A stretch of 64,000 nucleotides of DNA. Source: Pyropia yezoensis (lineage: Eukaryota > Rhodophyta > Bangiophyceae > Bangiales > Bangiaceae). Positions 1 through 10,884 of the stretch are shown here, one piece after another. Position numbers and translations under genes: made by a program. Each line of letters starts with the position of its first letter. Position 1 is the stretch's first letter. The notes beneath the pieces were generated by a model. That model ran no database searches. It saw only the letters and a program-made list of their open reading frames with translations, and had not been told where the DNA came from. The stretch lies in the NCBI GenBank assembly GCA_009829735.1, contig CM020620.1, forward strand, positions 25,084,020 to 25,148,019. Reading direction: 5' to 3'.

Positions 1-1484
1 GATGAAGAGGGGTGCCCATGACTGGATGGGGAGTGGGGGGGCGCCCCCACGTAGTCTCTCCTCTACCCGGGGGGAGGAGGGACAACGCGGTCGCGTATTT
101 TTGCTGACAAGATGTGGGTACGTGGGTTTGGTTGGAGTGCTGGGGCGACAGCTATCGTGCGGCAGCCAGCGCGGGGGGTCGCAACGTGCGCAAGCCACGG
201 CATGGCTCGTACCAAGGTGCGTGGCGTTGGCGACCCGCGGCGGGATATGAAGATGGCTCCCTCTGTGATGGTTTCCCCCCCCGCAGACCTCGACCCCTTG
301 TGCAGGACTTCGCTGGCGAGGCACGGTGCTCGACCTACCCAAAGGTCACGGCGGGCGGGCGCCTCGCCTTGGCGTTGCTGTGTGACGCGCAAGGAAGCGG
401 TCACGCCCCAAGGAGCTGTATTTTCTTCTTTGCGGACCGCCTGGCAACATCTTGGACGCGACGGGGAGGGACTGGCCTGCCATCCAAGGAAGGAGTGCAT
501 GCGTGGTATACATTTGCATCGTGTCGGGAGGCACCAGAAGTAGGCGTCACTGCACTGCAATTTGAGAGTCACTGTTCCTTCAGTCCCCGTGGCCCCCTCT
601 GGCATGGAAGACGGACCGCGAGGCGACCGCCACCCCCCCATCCTCCCCTCTCTGTGCCCGCCCCTTGGGAGGGGTGCAGCCTGGCATTGAGGTGACGGTG
701 ACATGAGCAGGCACGTCCTGGCCCTCTCCTTCTTTACTCTACCAGTCCTGTGAGTTATCCTGGTGGGGAAAGGACGGTTGAGCCCCCGGGAAACACTATA
801 TCATTCTATGCATGTATTAGGCACAAGTCTTTCCCTAAGCATGCCGTTTAAGTCAGCTCCCGCCCCAGTCTATAGGAGTTAGAATCGTCCCATTCGTGGA
901 TATACTGGACAGGAAAGGTAGTCTCATCTAAGTGAAGTTCATGACGAAGAGAGGTGCCTACAAGTCATCCTGTCCATTGAACTATTTACTGTCAACCAGA
1001 CGCAATCTGGATGCTCCTGCCGCTTCGCCTGCAACATCTCGCCGGATCTGAACCTGACGAAAGCCCGAGCCCGGAACGCCCGGGTGTCTGCTCGACATAT
1101 GCGCGTCCCGCCGCGTTCGGACAGCCCGGCGTCGAGTCGGGGCGTTTCTCGGGAGCGCATCCGAGACGTTCTGTGCAACCGAACCGTCAGTGCTGGATAG
1201 TGGCGTCACTGCCGCGTTCTTTCATCACAGATGCTCCCGAGGACAGCATACGTCATGTTCTCTGCTCTGGTGTACTCTCAACGGCGTTCCGTTATCGATT
1301 CGTTGTCTCATTGAGAGGGTTTCCTGGGCGTTTCCTGGCCTGCAATGTGTATTTCCTGGGCCAAGTAACCAGCATAAAAACCGGGTTATTGTCCACAGGA
1401 AACGGTCCGCGGCCGACGCCGCCGACGCGGTGCCGACCGCGATCGCCAGCTCAGGTTGAAAAGTTGCGCACCAGCTGGCACCGC
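1..1484. other. GC-rich stretch with no recognisable gene
   Basis: Several overlapping open frames exist on both strands, but none shows a motif, a family signature or an amino-acid pattern that stands out from its shadows. Stops become common between about 700 and 1000. I see no RNA gene or repeat here. Confidence 0.5.
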
Positions 1485-1628
1485 GTGGCGGCGTGGCGGC
1501 GTGGCGGCGTGGCGGCGTGGCGGCGTGGCGGCGTGGCGGCGTGGCGGCGTGGCGGCGTGGCGGCGTGGCGGCGTGGCGGCGTGGCGGCGTGGCGGCGTGG
1601 CGGCGTGGCGGCGTGGCGGCGTGGCGGC
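1485..1628. repeat. 8-bp satellite, 18 perfect copies of GTGGCGGC
   Basis: The unit GTGGCGGC repeats without interruption for 144 bp. Because the period is 8, three units make 24 bp and every frame of a given strand reads the same 8-residue peptide cycle (VAAWRRGG on plus, HAATPPRR on minus). This explains the long open frames across this stretch without any coding function. The following 300 bp are also simple-sequence rich (GCC and CCA runs, poly-C). Confidence 0.97.
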
Positions 1629-2440
1629 AGCGGTGGCTGTGGAGGCGGCAACGGAGTCGGCTGGCCTCCGCCCCCACCCATCAGCAGCAGCACCACCCCC
1701 ACCTCCACCACCACCACCACCAACCCCACCACCGACCACTGCCGACGGCGCGCCGCCGCCGCCGCCGCCGCCGCCACGGCGTCGGCCGCCCCCCCCACAC
1801 GTTGCGGACGGCGGTGGCAGCGGTAGCGTCGGCGGGGCGTGTCGCCACGGCACCGCGGCCCGCGCCGGCCTCCCCCGGCTGCGTGGCCGCGGCGGGCGGC
1901 CGCCCCCCCCCCCCACCCCCCCACCAGTGGTGGTGGCGGCGGCGGCGGCGGCGGGCGTGGGGAAGGCCCGGGAGAAGGCGGGGGCGGGGGGCGCCCGTCG
2001 ACGCGGCCCAGTGGATTGGGCCACCCGCACGGAATCTCTCCACGCCTCGCTCCGCGCAGTGTTCCTCAGGAACGAATTCCGGCAAGTGCCGCACACCTGT
2101 GGGAAGTCTGGTCGCTACAGGTGAAGCGTCAAGAAGGCGTGACAGCCCGTATCCCAGAGGCAAACAATACTATATGTATGTGTACTTCTGAGATAAGGCC
2201 TGTCCAAAGGCCGGCCGACTGCCCGCGGCGGTCTGTCGGGTCACTCATAAAGCACACAGGATCCGCCACCCCTCTCTCGTGCGCACTCGTGGGAGTCCCC
2301 CTCCCAGCAGCCCCGCACAGGGCAGTGCACGGTGGCGGGCCAATGTCAGCACGGCACTGCGGTATCTACCGTGCACTGGCACCAACCTAGGCAGGCTGGC
2401 GCCACCAGAATCACCTCCCGTTCGACCACGCCGGCAAGGA
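1629..2440. other. Low-complexity GC-rich tract, no gene seen
   Basis: Proline, glycine and arginine runs appear in every frame because of GCC, CCA and GGT simple repeats up to about 2000. After that the sequence is ordinary with no recognisable product. It lies downstream of the minus-strand GATA-finger gene and could include its 3' untranslated region. Confidence 0.4.
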
Positions 2441-3244
2441 TTAGATATCCGGCCCGCGGACGGTCATGTAGCGGGAGCCCCCCCCGGGCGGCGGCACCCG
2501 CCTGAGCGCAGGCGTCCCCTTGTGCAGCCGCACCCCACACGCGTTGCACAGGGAGCGCGGCTCATCCGTGCCAGTGTACCACAGCGGCGTCGCCGTCGCC
2601 GCGCAGTGGACACAATTGAGGGCGGGGGGTCCCCGCCACCACCGCCCCCGCCGCCGCCACCGCCGCCGCCTCTGCCTCTGCCGCCACCAAGAGAGACGGA
2701 TGCCGCGGCCGACGCAGACGCCAACGAGCCGCCGCCGCCCCCCCCGCCCCTGCCACCGGTCGCCTTGGCCGCGTTGGCCGCCGCGGGGGGGCTCATCATG
2801 CCGCGCGGGTGACCGCGAGGGCGCGGCGCCCCGCCGTAATACCCCGCCGCCGTGCGCACGGCATTGGCTTTGGCGCCCTGGGGGCAGCGGGAGCGGCAGG
2901 AGCGACGGCAGCAGGAGGATCTCGGCAGAGCTGCGAGGGTGGTGGTGGGCAAGGAGCTGGCCACAATCATCTCGGGCACCTGTGGTGGGGGTGAGGGCGC
3001 GGCGTCGAACCGGGCGGCCAGCCAGGCGGCCAGCCGCGCTGTGTCCCGCCGGGCTGGCGGGCGAGCCTCTGCTGTCGCCGACGAGCCTGCGCAGGGCGGC
3101 GGCCTCCTCCTGCTGGACTGTGTCGCCCGTGGGGGGAGGGGGGGTGGCGGGGCGGCCAACGCCGCACCTGGTTCCCTCCGACTCGCCGCCAGCCTCCCCA
3201 CCGCCTCGCGCCTCCTTCCACGCGGCTTGCGAGGGCCTCTGCAT
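2441..3244 (-). CDS. GATA-type zinc finger protein (split between frames)
   Basis: The C-terminal 57 codons (about 2441-2614) hold a GATA-type finger: CVHC, 18 residues, CNAC, followed by the basic GVRLHKG stretch. GATA fingers bind WGATAR DNA in nuclear transcription factors, and an 18-residue loop is the spacing usual in plant-type GATA factors. The finger sits at the protein's end, about 30 residues before the stop. The finger frame upstream of about 2630 becomes an implausible Arg/Trp run. The neighbouring minus frame (open 2464-3405) instead gives an Ala/Ser/Gly-rich segment there, with stretches such as PQVPEMIVASSLPTTTLAAL. The two frames meet at a run of six G at 2624-2629, so a 1-nt indel (biological or assembly) or a small intron probably separates the body from the finger. 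A further switch near 3060-3080 is possible. The finger is clear; the start and exon structure are not. Confidence 0.7.
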   Translation of the reverse strand: MQRPSQAAWKEARGGGEAGGESEGTRCGVGRPATPPPPTGDTVQQEEAAALRRLVGDSRGSPASPAGHSAAGRLAGRPVRRRALTPTTGARDDCGQLLAHHHPRSSAEILLLPSLLPLPLPPGRQSQCRAHGGGVLRRGAAPSRSPARHDEPPRGGQRGQGDRWQGRGGRRRLVGVCVGRGIRLSWWRQRQRRRRWRRRGRWWRGPPALNCVHCAATATPLWYTGTDEPRSLCNACGVRLHKGTPALRRVPPPGGGSRYMTVRGPDI

Positions 3245-3837
3245 GGCTGGAGGGCAGCTACAGGCTGGGGGGAGGGGGGGTTGGTGGTGCTGGTGCTCGC
3301 GGCGATGGTGACAGCAAGCCCGGGACCGTCACGGCTCGCCGCCGCGTGCGCGTGCGTGCGGGCGGGCGTGCAGCCGTGCGGGCGAGCGACCAAGCAAGTG
3401 AGCAAGCGAGCGTGTGAGCGTGCGTGTGTCGCGGAGAGAGGGGGCGGGGGGGCTTGCTGACTGGCTGTTTGTTAGGTACCGCCTTCAACCGGGCGGCCAT
3501 GCTGGACAACGTTCCCCGTCGGGTAGAGCGTCTGACCAGGGCCAGGGCGGTGGGCGCCACGCTGTGTCGGAAGGTGGTGTCCTTTTTGCACTCCACCGCG
3601 TCAGGGCTGTGCTTGGGGGCCTGCGCCTGCACGACCGGAAACGTTACCGAGCTTCTGCGGGAAGCGGCAGTGGAGGCGGGGGGGGGGGGGGGGGGGGGGG
3701 GGGGAGGCATGGGGCGGTTTTGGGTGCGAGGACTGGCGCGGGGTATAAAAGTCGTCGCGTGGGCCGGGCTCCTGCACGGGTATGCGCCGGTGAGACGGGG
3801 CAAGGCACGCGAGTGGGGAGGCAAAAGGATCGCTGTC
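3245..3837. other. Upstream region with 27-G homopolymer, no gene seen
   Basis: This lies 5' of the GATA-finger gene on its strand and may hold its promoter or first exon. A run of 27 G occupies 3678-3704. A TATA-like word (GTATAAAAG) is at about 3752-3760 on the plus strand, but no plausible plus-strand gene follows it. Confidence 0.35.
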
Positions 3838-3984
3838 GAGGACGGCACGGCTCAGTGGCCCTCCTCAACCCCGTACCTTTCGTACACACACGCAAGCAAA
3901 ACCCGCGATTGAGAGGACGGCACAGCTCGGTGGCCCTCCTCAACCCCGTATCTTTCGTACACACACGCAAACAAAACCCGCGAT
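3838..3984. repeat. Two tandem copies of a 72-bp unit (period 75 bp)
   Basis: Copy 1 is 3838-3909 and copy 2 is 3913-3984, separated by 3 bp and differing at only a few positions. The 75-bp period keeps the frame, so on either strand it reads as two 25-residue repeats (plus: SVALLNP...FVHTRKQNPR; minus: NRGFCLRVCTK...). No start, signal or known family supports coding. Confidence 0.93.
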
Positions 3985-4054
3985 GGACAAACGCTACAAC
4001 GAGAAATCCGTCATTCTTCGCACTCGTTGTCGGCAAATGCAGCACGCCTGTGCA

Positions 4055-4768
4055 TCAGAGCACTAGCAGGAGTGCGAAGAAGCGGCGGTACCCATTGACG
4101 ACCATCCAGTGCTGCTCGCGGCGGCCGTCTCCGTCGCCGTCGCGTGCTGCGTCGATGGGGTGTCCACGCCCCACGTGGCGACGGCGGGGAGCCACCTCCG
4201 AAAGTGCGCGTGCACCTGCCGTGGCAGGCAGAGGCCCACGACGACGAGGGGCGATACCGTATGGCCCCCACACAACGCTGCTGCTTGTGGTGGCGGCGTC
4301 CATGTCCAGCACCACGCGCACGGAGCGCGGATGCCAACAGTAGCCCGGCTGGTGAAACTGATCGTGGTAGGCTGGGTCGGCGGGCTGCCTGGCGGCAGCA
4401 TCCACGTGAGTGGTGATCGGCAACGTCCCCAGCGTAACGTCTTGGAGCACCAGCGACGAGCGCGCAAGGTGATGGGGAACCCGTGCGATGGCGGCTCCGT
4501 CGGCACCCGTCGACGGTGTCGCGTTGACCACGTTCTCCACCACCACCTCTTCAGCACCCGGCGCGTCAGTGCGCCCGCGCTCCGCGAGCGACGCACCGCT
4601 GTCGTCCACGATCATATCGCCAACGTGGACGGCGCTCGCCCGCACGTCATGGTCGTCGTCTGTCAAGTCGGAGGGGCACGGATCGGCCACGCTGGCGGGG
4701 CGGGGAAAAGCGCGATCCGATCTGTCCATGACGGACGTCCGCGGCAGCACAACTGGAATGGGCGGCAA
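4055..4768 (-). CDS. Possible hypothetical protein, 237 aa
   Basis: Of the frames open here, this one has the most protein-like composition: acidic Val/Asp-rich segments (DLTDDDHDVRASAVHVGD, GAEEVVVENVV), mixed hydrophobic stretches and few homopolymers, ending in a short hydrophobic tail (FFALLLVL). I recognise no domain and no targeting signal. The overlapping frames are Arg/Thr-rich and look like shadows. The start given is the first usable codon in the frame and is not secure. Its real exons could extend into other frames. Confidence 0.3.
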   Translation of the reverse strand: MPPIPVVLPRTSVMDRSDRAFPRPASVADPCPSDLTDDDHDVRASAVHVGDMIVDDSGASLAERGRTDAPGAEEVVVENVVNATPSTGADGAAIARVPHHLARSSLVLQDVTLGTLPITTHVDAAARQPADPAYHDQFHQPGYCWHPRSVRVVLDMDAATTSSSVVWGPYGIAPRRRGPLPATAGARALSEVAPRRRHVGRGHPIDAARDGDGDGRREQHWMVVNGYRRFFALLLVL

Positions 4769-7404
4769 ACGATGATCGGGTCGGGTGGCCTGAGCGGGGG
4801 GTGGTCGTCAACAGCGCCCGGTCGGGCGAGGAGGGGGGTGGGGCAAGGGGGGCAAGGCGGATTGTCGGTGGGTGGGTGGGGGTGGGTGTGGAGCGTGGCG
4901 CGGGGGGTCCGGGGGGGTCTGGGCGAGTGCGGAAAAAACCGCGCGCCGTCCGTCACACTGACAGTCACGCGTGAGGCGGCTCAGGCCTGTGCCTGTGTAG
5001 TGCCAACAACTCTTAAACGCCGTGAAGTGCATGGTGCTTTAAAGTCCAGATTGGACCAATTCCAGAGGCCCTCCCTGGCGCTCCACGTGTTGCTCGCGCT
5101 GCTCGTGTTGCTCGTGCTGTTTGTGTTGACGGGGTTGCCCCCCCCCGCCGACCCCCCCACCCCGGGGGCCGAACCGTCTTACGGTCGCGAGACTGAACTA
5201 TCAGTGGAACTATCATTGAAAGAAGGATTGCCGAAATTCTAATTGATATAAGTTTTGTCGCCACCACTGACTGCCACGTCCCGGGCGGCCGGTGCACGCA
5301 TAATGGATATGCGGCGATCCGGCCGGGTGGGGATCCGGCCAGCCCCGCCCGCGAAAGACTTTGCCGTGGGCGCCTCCGCAAGCGGCCGCGCGGCCGCAAT
5401 GCGGGCAAGGGGTGGCAGAACAGGCACAGGTGCCATGCGCGTGGGAAAAAGGGCGACGCGGTAGGGAAGGTGTCGGGAGAACCGCCCCTCTCTCTAAAGA
5501 GCAAAGGCGCCAAAGTGGACACCTGGCACACAGGGCGGGTGGACGCCTCTGCCCTGCCACCCCGATCCATCGCCGCACACTGCCGCGCGCGGACGGAGGT
5601 GGCACACCCCGTCACCGGCATTGCTACGGGAGAGAGGGGCCACGCCAGGGACAGCGCCGCCGGCAGGGGCACCCGCCAGCCCCCGCCACAGCTGTGATCG
5701 TGCAGCGGTACGGGGGCGCTATGTGCCGACCACGCGCCAGCACATCGCCAAGAAACGAGAAAGAGGGGGCGGCTGCCGCCACTGGCTTCTTCGGGGCGCG
5801 TGGTTGGCGTAGCAGGTCCGCGACCGTACCCGGTAGATAGGGGCTGGAAGGCCGCGGCCGCCATGCCAAGCGCTGACCCGCGGGGGAGCAGTGGGGCCAC
5901 GTCCCCCTTCCCCCCCCCCCCCCCCCCCCCACCCCCGCCCCCCCCCCCCTCCCGCGCCGTCCCCTCTCCCTTCTTCCTACTCAAAAGTCAAAGGAGTCGA
6001 GGGTGCTCTTCCCCAACGCGCCAGCCCCGCTCGGTGCCGCAACGGTGACGCCCGCGACGGCACCAGCGTCGCCGCAGCCTCCACGGCGTTCGCCTCCACC
6101 GCCACCAACGTTGAGTAGCCAACCACACTGAGTAGCCCTCTGGCGGGGTGTGTACCGCATGGGGTGCCTGGTGGGGCGGCGGGTAGCCACCCACCGCCAC
6201 GGAACCCGCTGCCCTCAGCAAGGCGCTCGGGCATAACTGGCAGAGCACACGCGCCGCTGCTGATGGTAGTCGCGACGCAATGCGGGGCGAGGGGAGGGGG
6301 GCGCGCGCGAAGAGTCGGCCACGGCGTCCCCTGCCGTGGCACCCGTCACAGGGACGGAGCGGGGCATGACGGAGCAACAGCGCGCGGTCGAGACAGGACA
6401 GCAGCAGTGGGCGCCACACTGGCGAGGGGGGAAGCGGGGGTGGGGGGGGCGTTTGAAGTGGGGCGGGTGCGGGCGCACCCCCAGCGCTACTCCCCCCCCC
6501 CCCCCCCCCCCGTCAACGCAGCACATAAAAAAAAACAAAAGGGTGCTGGGGATGGAGGGAGAGAAAGGGGGCTGTATGGAACGGAGGCGGCGGCCAAGGC
6601 GGCCGCGACCCAGTCATCAATGGCAGGACGCAGCCGTCAAATGTCTTGCATGGGAGGGGGGACAACAAAGTGCGCAAGGGTGCCATACAAGTGGATATTG
6701 ACTGTACAGCGTATACATAGCCGGCAACAGGGCGAGCGCGGGACGGCCATGTAGAATGGTGCAGCAAGTAGTCGTCCGCGGTCAGGCTACAAGCACCCTC
6801 TGTGAAAAAAATTGGGCCAAGGAGACTGCGGCTGGGATTGGTGGGGCGACTGCCAGTCCGGTGCTCTATTCAGCCGATGGGAATACAAACTCTGACGTGG
6901 CTCTGAATGGATGAATTCTTGGCGAAAGAGTCGACCGGCGACTGGCGTGCCAACAGGGTGCAAGGCGAGACGACGGACGCGATCATCCTGCTGGATTATC
7001 CCTCTTGGCATTGTAGCCTTGTCCCCTGTCCCTCGTACCCTTCCTTGTGTGCACTGTCCCTGCGCGGCGGACGGGCGGTTCTCGTCGTGACCATGCCGCG
7101 TCGGTCCATGCAAACCGCCAATGGCGGCGCTTTGCACAGGGCCGTCGAGTCTTTCGTGCTCGTCCTGCGGTTTTTTGGCCTGCTGACGGGCGCCCCCGGC
7201 GCCGCGTCCTCCCGCGTCAACGACCTCACGGCAGGGAGGAGCCGCAGTGGAATGGCTGCGGCGGCGATCTTTATTGCGCTTGAATGGGACAACACGTACT
7301 CCGTTCCTGGCCGTCTCAACAACCCCCGGCCGGCGGCGCGGCCAGAGCCTGTGGCCGCCCAGTTTGTACCGACTGCCATGCTCATTGCCTGTAGGGCCGC
7401 TTGT
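4769..7404. other. GC-rich region with no recognisable gene
   Basis: Many frames are open but none carries a recognised motif. Poly-C runs lie near 5908-5950 and 6491-6512. From 6787 to the gap all frames on both strands stay open, so part of a gene could continue into the gap, but I cannot choose a frame. Confidence 0.4.
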
Positions 7405-7904
7405 NNNNNNNNNNNNNNNNNNNNNNNNNNNNNNNNNNNNNNNNNNNNNNNNNNNNNNNNNNNNNNNNNNNNNNNNNNNNNNNNNNNNNNNNNNNNNNNN
7501 NNNNNNNNNNNNNNNNNNNNNNNNNNNNNNNNNNNNNNNNNNNNNNNNNNNNNNNNNNNNNNNNNNNNNNNNNNNNNNNNNNNNNNNNNNNNNNNNNNNN
7601 NNNNNNNNNNNNNNNNNNNNNNNNNNNNNNNNNNNNNNNNNNNNNNNNNNNNNNNNNNNNNNNNNNNNNNNNNNNNNNNNNNNNNNNNNNNNNNNNNNNN
7701 NNNNNNNNNNNNNNNNNNNNNNNNNNNNNNNNNNNNNNNNNNNNNNNNNNNNNNNNNNNNNNNNNNNNNNNNNNNNNNNNNNNNNNNNNNNNNNNNNNNN
7801 NNNNNNNNNNNNNNNNNNNNNNNNNNNNNNNNNNNNNNNNNNNNNNNNNNNNNNNNNNNNNNNNNNNNNNNNNNNNNNNNNNNNNNNNNNNNNNNNNNNN
7901 NNNN
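7405..7904. other. Assembly gap, 500 N
   Basis: Exactly 500 undetermined bases, a typical fixed-size scaffold gap. It falls where the 3' LTR of the minus-strand gypsy element would be expected, so the gap probably marks an unresolved repeat. Confidence 1.
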
Positions 7905-9578
7905 GCAGCGATGGTCGGGTATGGGACCGCCTACGGGAGAAGTATCCCCGTAGGGTCGGGTTCCCTGCCGGCTTCAGGACGGACCAGTTTGCCTTCCTGG
8001 ACGACGAGGAGGTCGAAGACATACAGCGGGCCAAGGCCATGGTGGACCGCGGGGGAACTATTCCGGGTCCCGGCGACTTGCCGACCATTACTTGGGACGC
8101 GGTGGCAACTCGCCCTCCGTACCTCCACGAGGCCGATCCGCACACTCATCACTTTGATGTGCGGATGGAGAAAGACTTCCGGCGAGGTCCCTACTTGGTG
8201 ACCTCGGCTCAACTTGAGTTTCCTCAACAGTCTGCTGCCAGCAAGGAGCAGTACTATCCGAAGAAGCCCGAGTGGTGGCCTCAAGTTGAGGTCCCTACGG
8301 TTCCCGGCGTTGCTGCCACGGTTGCTTGACCACTTGGGCTCCGTCATGTTGACGGCTGGCCCTGATCACCTGGTGTGGGCCATGTTGGCCACCCAGTGGC
8401 TCCTCGAGGTCATGTCGACCTGGGTGTCCTGTGTTCAGCGGCGGGGGATGCTCTGGCATCTCCCCCTCCGGCTCATCCAAGGTTTGGAACAGCTCACCCC
8501 TCAGCTAGTTGCTGAGGGGTGCTCATCAGGACAACTCACTCTACTTGAGGAGATGCTCCGGCTCCATAAGTTCATCGAGTGGGAGAGCATTGAGCACAAG
8601 TTGCGCCGCCCCACTCGTGGGCCCAAGGACGATGGCGCACTTCGCCAGTTCGTGTGGGTCGCTCGTGAACTTCACGACGGCCGTGTGGTCCTACGAGAGG
8701 GGTTGGGCATCGGGGACTACCCGTATGCCCCGGGGGTGGATCGCCACACTGCGCCACCCCCGGACAAGCCCATAGTTATGGCTGTGCCCTCATATGATGA
8801 CCATATGACTCAACCTACTGCGGGGGCCCCAAGTCGGGGTCGCAGTTACACCCGGGTACCGCCACCTCGGCGTGCCCCTCCGCTTCCTCCTGTTCCTTTC
8901 CAGCCTCACGGGAACATCCCGATCAGCGTGGCCGTGGAGTCATCCACCCCGGTGTCCCCCAACTTGGGGGCCACCCTCCTGACGGTATACCCCAAGTTGG
9001 TGTTACCGCCCACGCCTCTAACCTCAGAGATGATGATCACCACGTTGGTGCGCACCATTTCCTGGTTGGCCGCGTCGACCGCAACCCTCCAAAGTTCCGA
9101 GACTCCTCAACTTGAGGAGCGCGTTCGTACTGCAGTGGCGACCGCGAGTTGCGAGTCGGTGGCGGAGTTTATGACAGCCGAGTTGGCTCGCATTGGGGCT
9201 ATTATGCCCCAGCCAGCCCCACTTGGGCGTGGCAAACGTCGCGCGAGCCGGGCATACTCGCCTCCTCGCCGTCGTCGCCGACACTCGCGGCGCTCTCCCT
9301 CCGTGTCGGAAGACGAGTTGTCTTACTCTGCTTCGGAGTCCTCTACCCCGTCGGAGACGGAGTCTGTCCAGCGTCTGCGTCGCAAACTTGCGCGCAAGAC
9401 CAGGCAGAAGAGTAGCCACGGTCGGCGCCACTTGCGCGACCGTGAAGGGCGCGACGGTTCCGACTTGGAGCCGCCGCCCCTTCCAACGAGTGGAGACCGT
9501 TATCGGCGTGGGTCTCGCCGCTCGCCTCCACGTGAGGGCGAGGGCCGTGGAGTGGGAGAGTCTAGCATGCGTGCCTAG
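7905..9578 (+). CDS. Antisense ORF inside the gypsy element, with one frameshift
   Basis: Two plus-strand frames join into one protein-like product. The first is open from the gap edge to 8329 (RLREKYPRRVGFPAGF, PTITWDAVATRPPYLHEADP, DVRMEKDFRRGPYL). The second runs 8214-9578 and takes over at about 8300. The C-terminal part has an SR-like tract (SPPRRRRRHSRRSPSVSEDE) and a basic end. It faces gag-pol tail to tail, its stop lying 110 bp from the pol stop at 9689. I recognise no family. Extra ORFs in antisense between pol and the 3' LTR are known from some plant Ty3/gypsy elements, and this position fits that. It shares the CAACTTG/CAAGTTG word bias of gag-pol, which supports membership of the element. 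A host gene or a fragment of another element is the alternative. The N-terminus is in the gap. Confidence 0.55.
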
Positions 9579-9688
9579 TTGGCAGCTGCCTTTGTGTGAG
9601 AGTGTGAGGGTTAGGGCTGTAGTTAAAAGCCACTCTGCGTACCACTTAGACTTGAAGCCCTCTCTTGGCACTGTTGCTCGGCCTTCCC

Positions 9689-10495
9689 TCACGTTGAGGG
9701 AGGGCTGTTAGGGTCTATCTCATTCCGGGCACAGTACGCCCGGACCTTCTCAGCGGGAAGGTCCTCCACATACTCCCACGTATCATCCTTGGCTTTGTAG
9801 CCGAACCAACGCACCCTCAACATGAGGCGGTCAGTGTCTTCATCCCATCCGTGGTCGATGAACGTATCAAACACGTACTCCTGCGGGCCCTGTTTGGCCG
9901 CAGGCAGTGGGGGGAGGCGCCACGCTTCCAAAGCACGCGCCCAAGCTGGGTCGCCTGCAGGCGGTGGTGCAACTTTGACCACGTCCTGTCCGTTCACTGT
10001 GCGGACCCCATCGTCACTTTCGATGGTGAAGCGCCGCCCATCAGTACGAAGGACCTGGTACGGCCCCTTCGTCTGGAATACCACCTTACCCCCAGTTGGG
10101 GTGTGCGAGTGTACCAGCACCCAGTCACCCTGCTCGGGGACGTGCTTAGCATTGCGCACCGTTTTGTCAAAGGTACGCTCGTAGCGCTTTTGTGCTTTGT
10201 CCATCTCAGCCCTGACTTTAGGGATGAGGTTTTCAAGCCTAGCAGCGAACTCCGCCTTACTCTCAGTAGGAGTAGGCGTACTGCCACCATCCTCCCTAGT
10301 TGGGAGCGACCGCCGCACGGCAATAGACCGCACACGACGGGGGGTCACAAAAGCGCGGGGTACTTCCCCGGTAGATGAGTGAACCTGCGAATTGTAGGCG
10401 GTAGTAAGAATAGAAATGTATTGGTCCCACGTCTTCACGTGCTCACTCACATAGTGGCGCAGCTGCCTAACAATAGTTTTGTTGAAGCGCTCCAC
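9689..10495 (-). pseudogene. Gypsy pol copy 1: integrase C-terminal part and chromodomain-like end
   Basis: The frame begins at the VERFNKTIV motif that follows the integrase HPQTNGQ region, so it is the continuation of the upstream integrase core in another frame. Residues around 85-160 resemble the integrase C-terminal DNA-binding region (GDWVLVHSHTPTGGK...GPYQVLRTDGRRF). The last about 60 residues form a chromodomain-like unit (EYVFDTFIDH, LRVRWFGYKAKDDTWEYVEDLP), which in chromoviruses targets insertion to modified chromatin. The frame ends at a stop at 9689. There is no start of its own; the start given is a GTG inside the integrase. Confidence 0.88.
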
Positions 10496-10884
10496 CTGCC
10501 CATTAGTTTGTGGGTGGTAGGGGGTGGCATAGTTTGCCTTAACCCCAAGATATCCAGCACTCCCTGAAACAGTACAGACGCAAATTGCGGTCCATTGTCC
10601 GATAGTGTACTATCCGGGATGCCATACGCGGCAACCCAGTGATCTAGGAAGGCTGACACGACCGACATGGCCGTGATCTCTGCCAGTGGGATCGCTCGCG
10701 TAAGTTTCGTGAAGCGGTCACAGATGACCAGGAGGTACTGGTTGCCCTCCTCGGTTACTGGCAGTGGCCCAAGGATGTCCATCGCCAACGCGGCGAAGGG
10801 CTCCTTGGCCGGGAACAATAGCATAGCCGTACTAGGCCGCCGTTCCATCAGACGGTTCTGTGCACAACTTGTGCAGGCAGCCAC
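10447..10884 (-). pseudogene. Gypsy pol copy 1: integrase catalytic core
   Basis: Contains CTSC (second half of the HHCC zinc site), AMDILGPLP with the first catalytic Asp, VICDRFTKL, and LSDNGPQF with the second Asp. It is in the same frame as the upstream RNase H segment, separated only by the TAG at 10885-10887. Beyond the core the product turns into nonsense (RQTMPPPTTHKLM). The +1 frame gives the expected YATPYHPQTNGQ, so one G has been lost from the run at 10543-10546. Confidence 0.88.

Noticed and set aside
1386-2191. Long Arg/Trp- and Pro-rich ORFs on both strands
   Set aside because: Produced by the 8-bp satellite and by GCC/CCA simple repeats. No frame is preferred and there is no motif.
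3838-3984. CRISPR-like or coding repeat
   Set aside because: Only two copies with a 3-bp gap and no spacers. The organism is a eukaryote. No CRISPR array was seen anywhere in the window.
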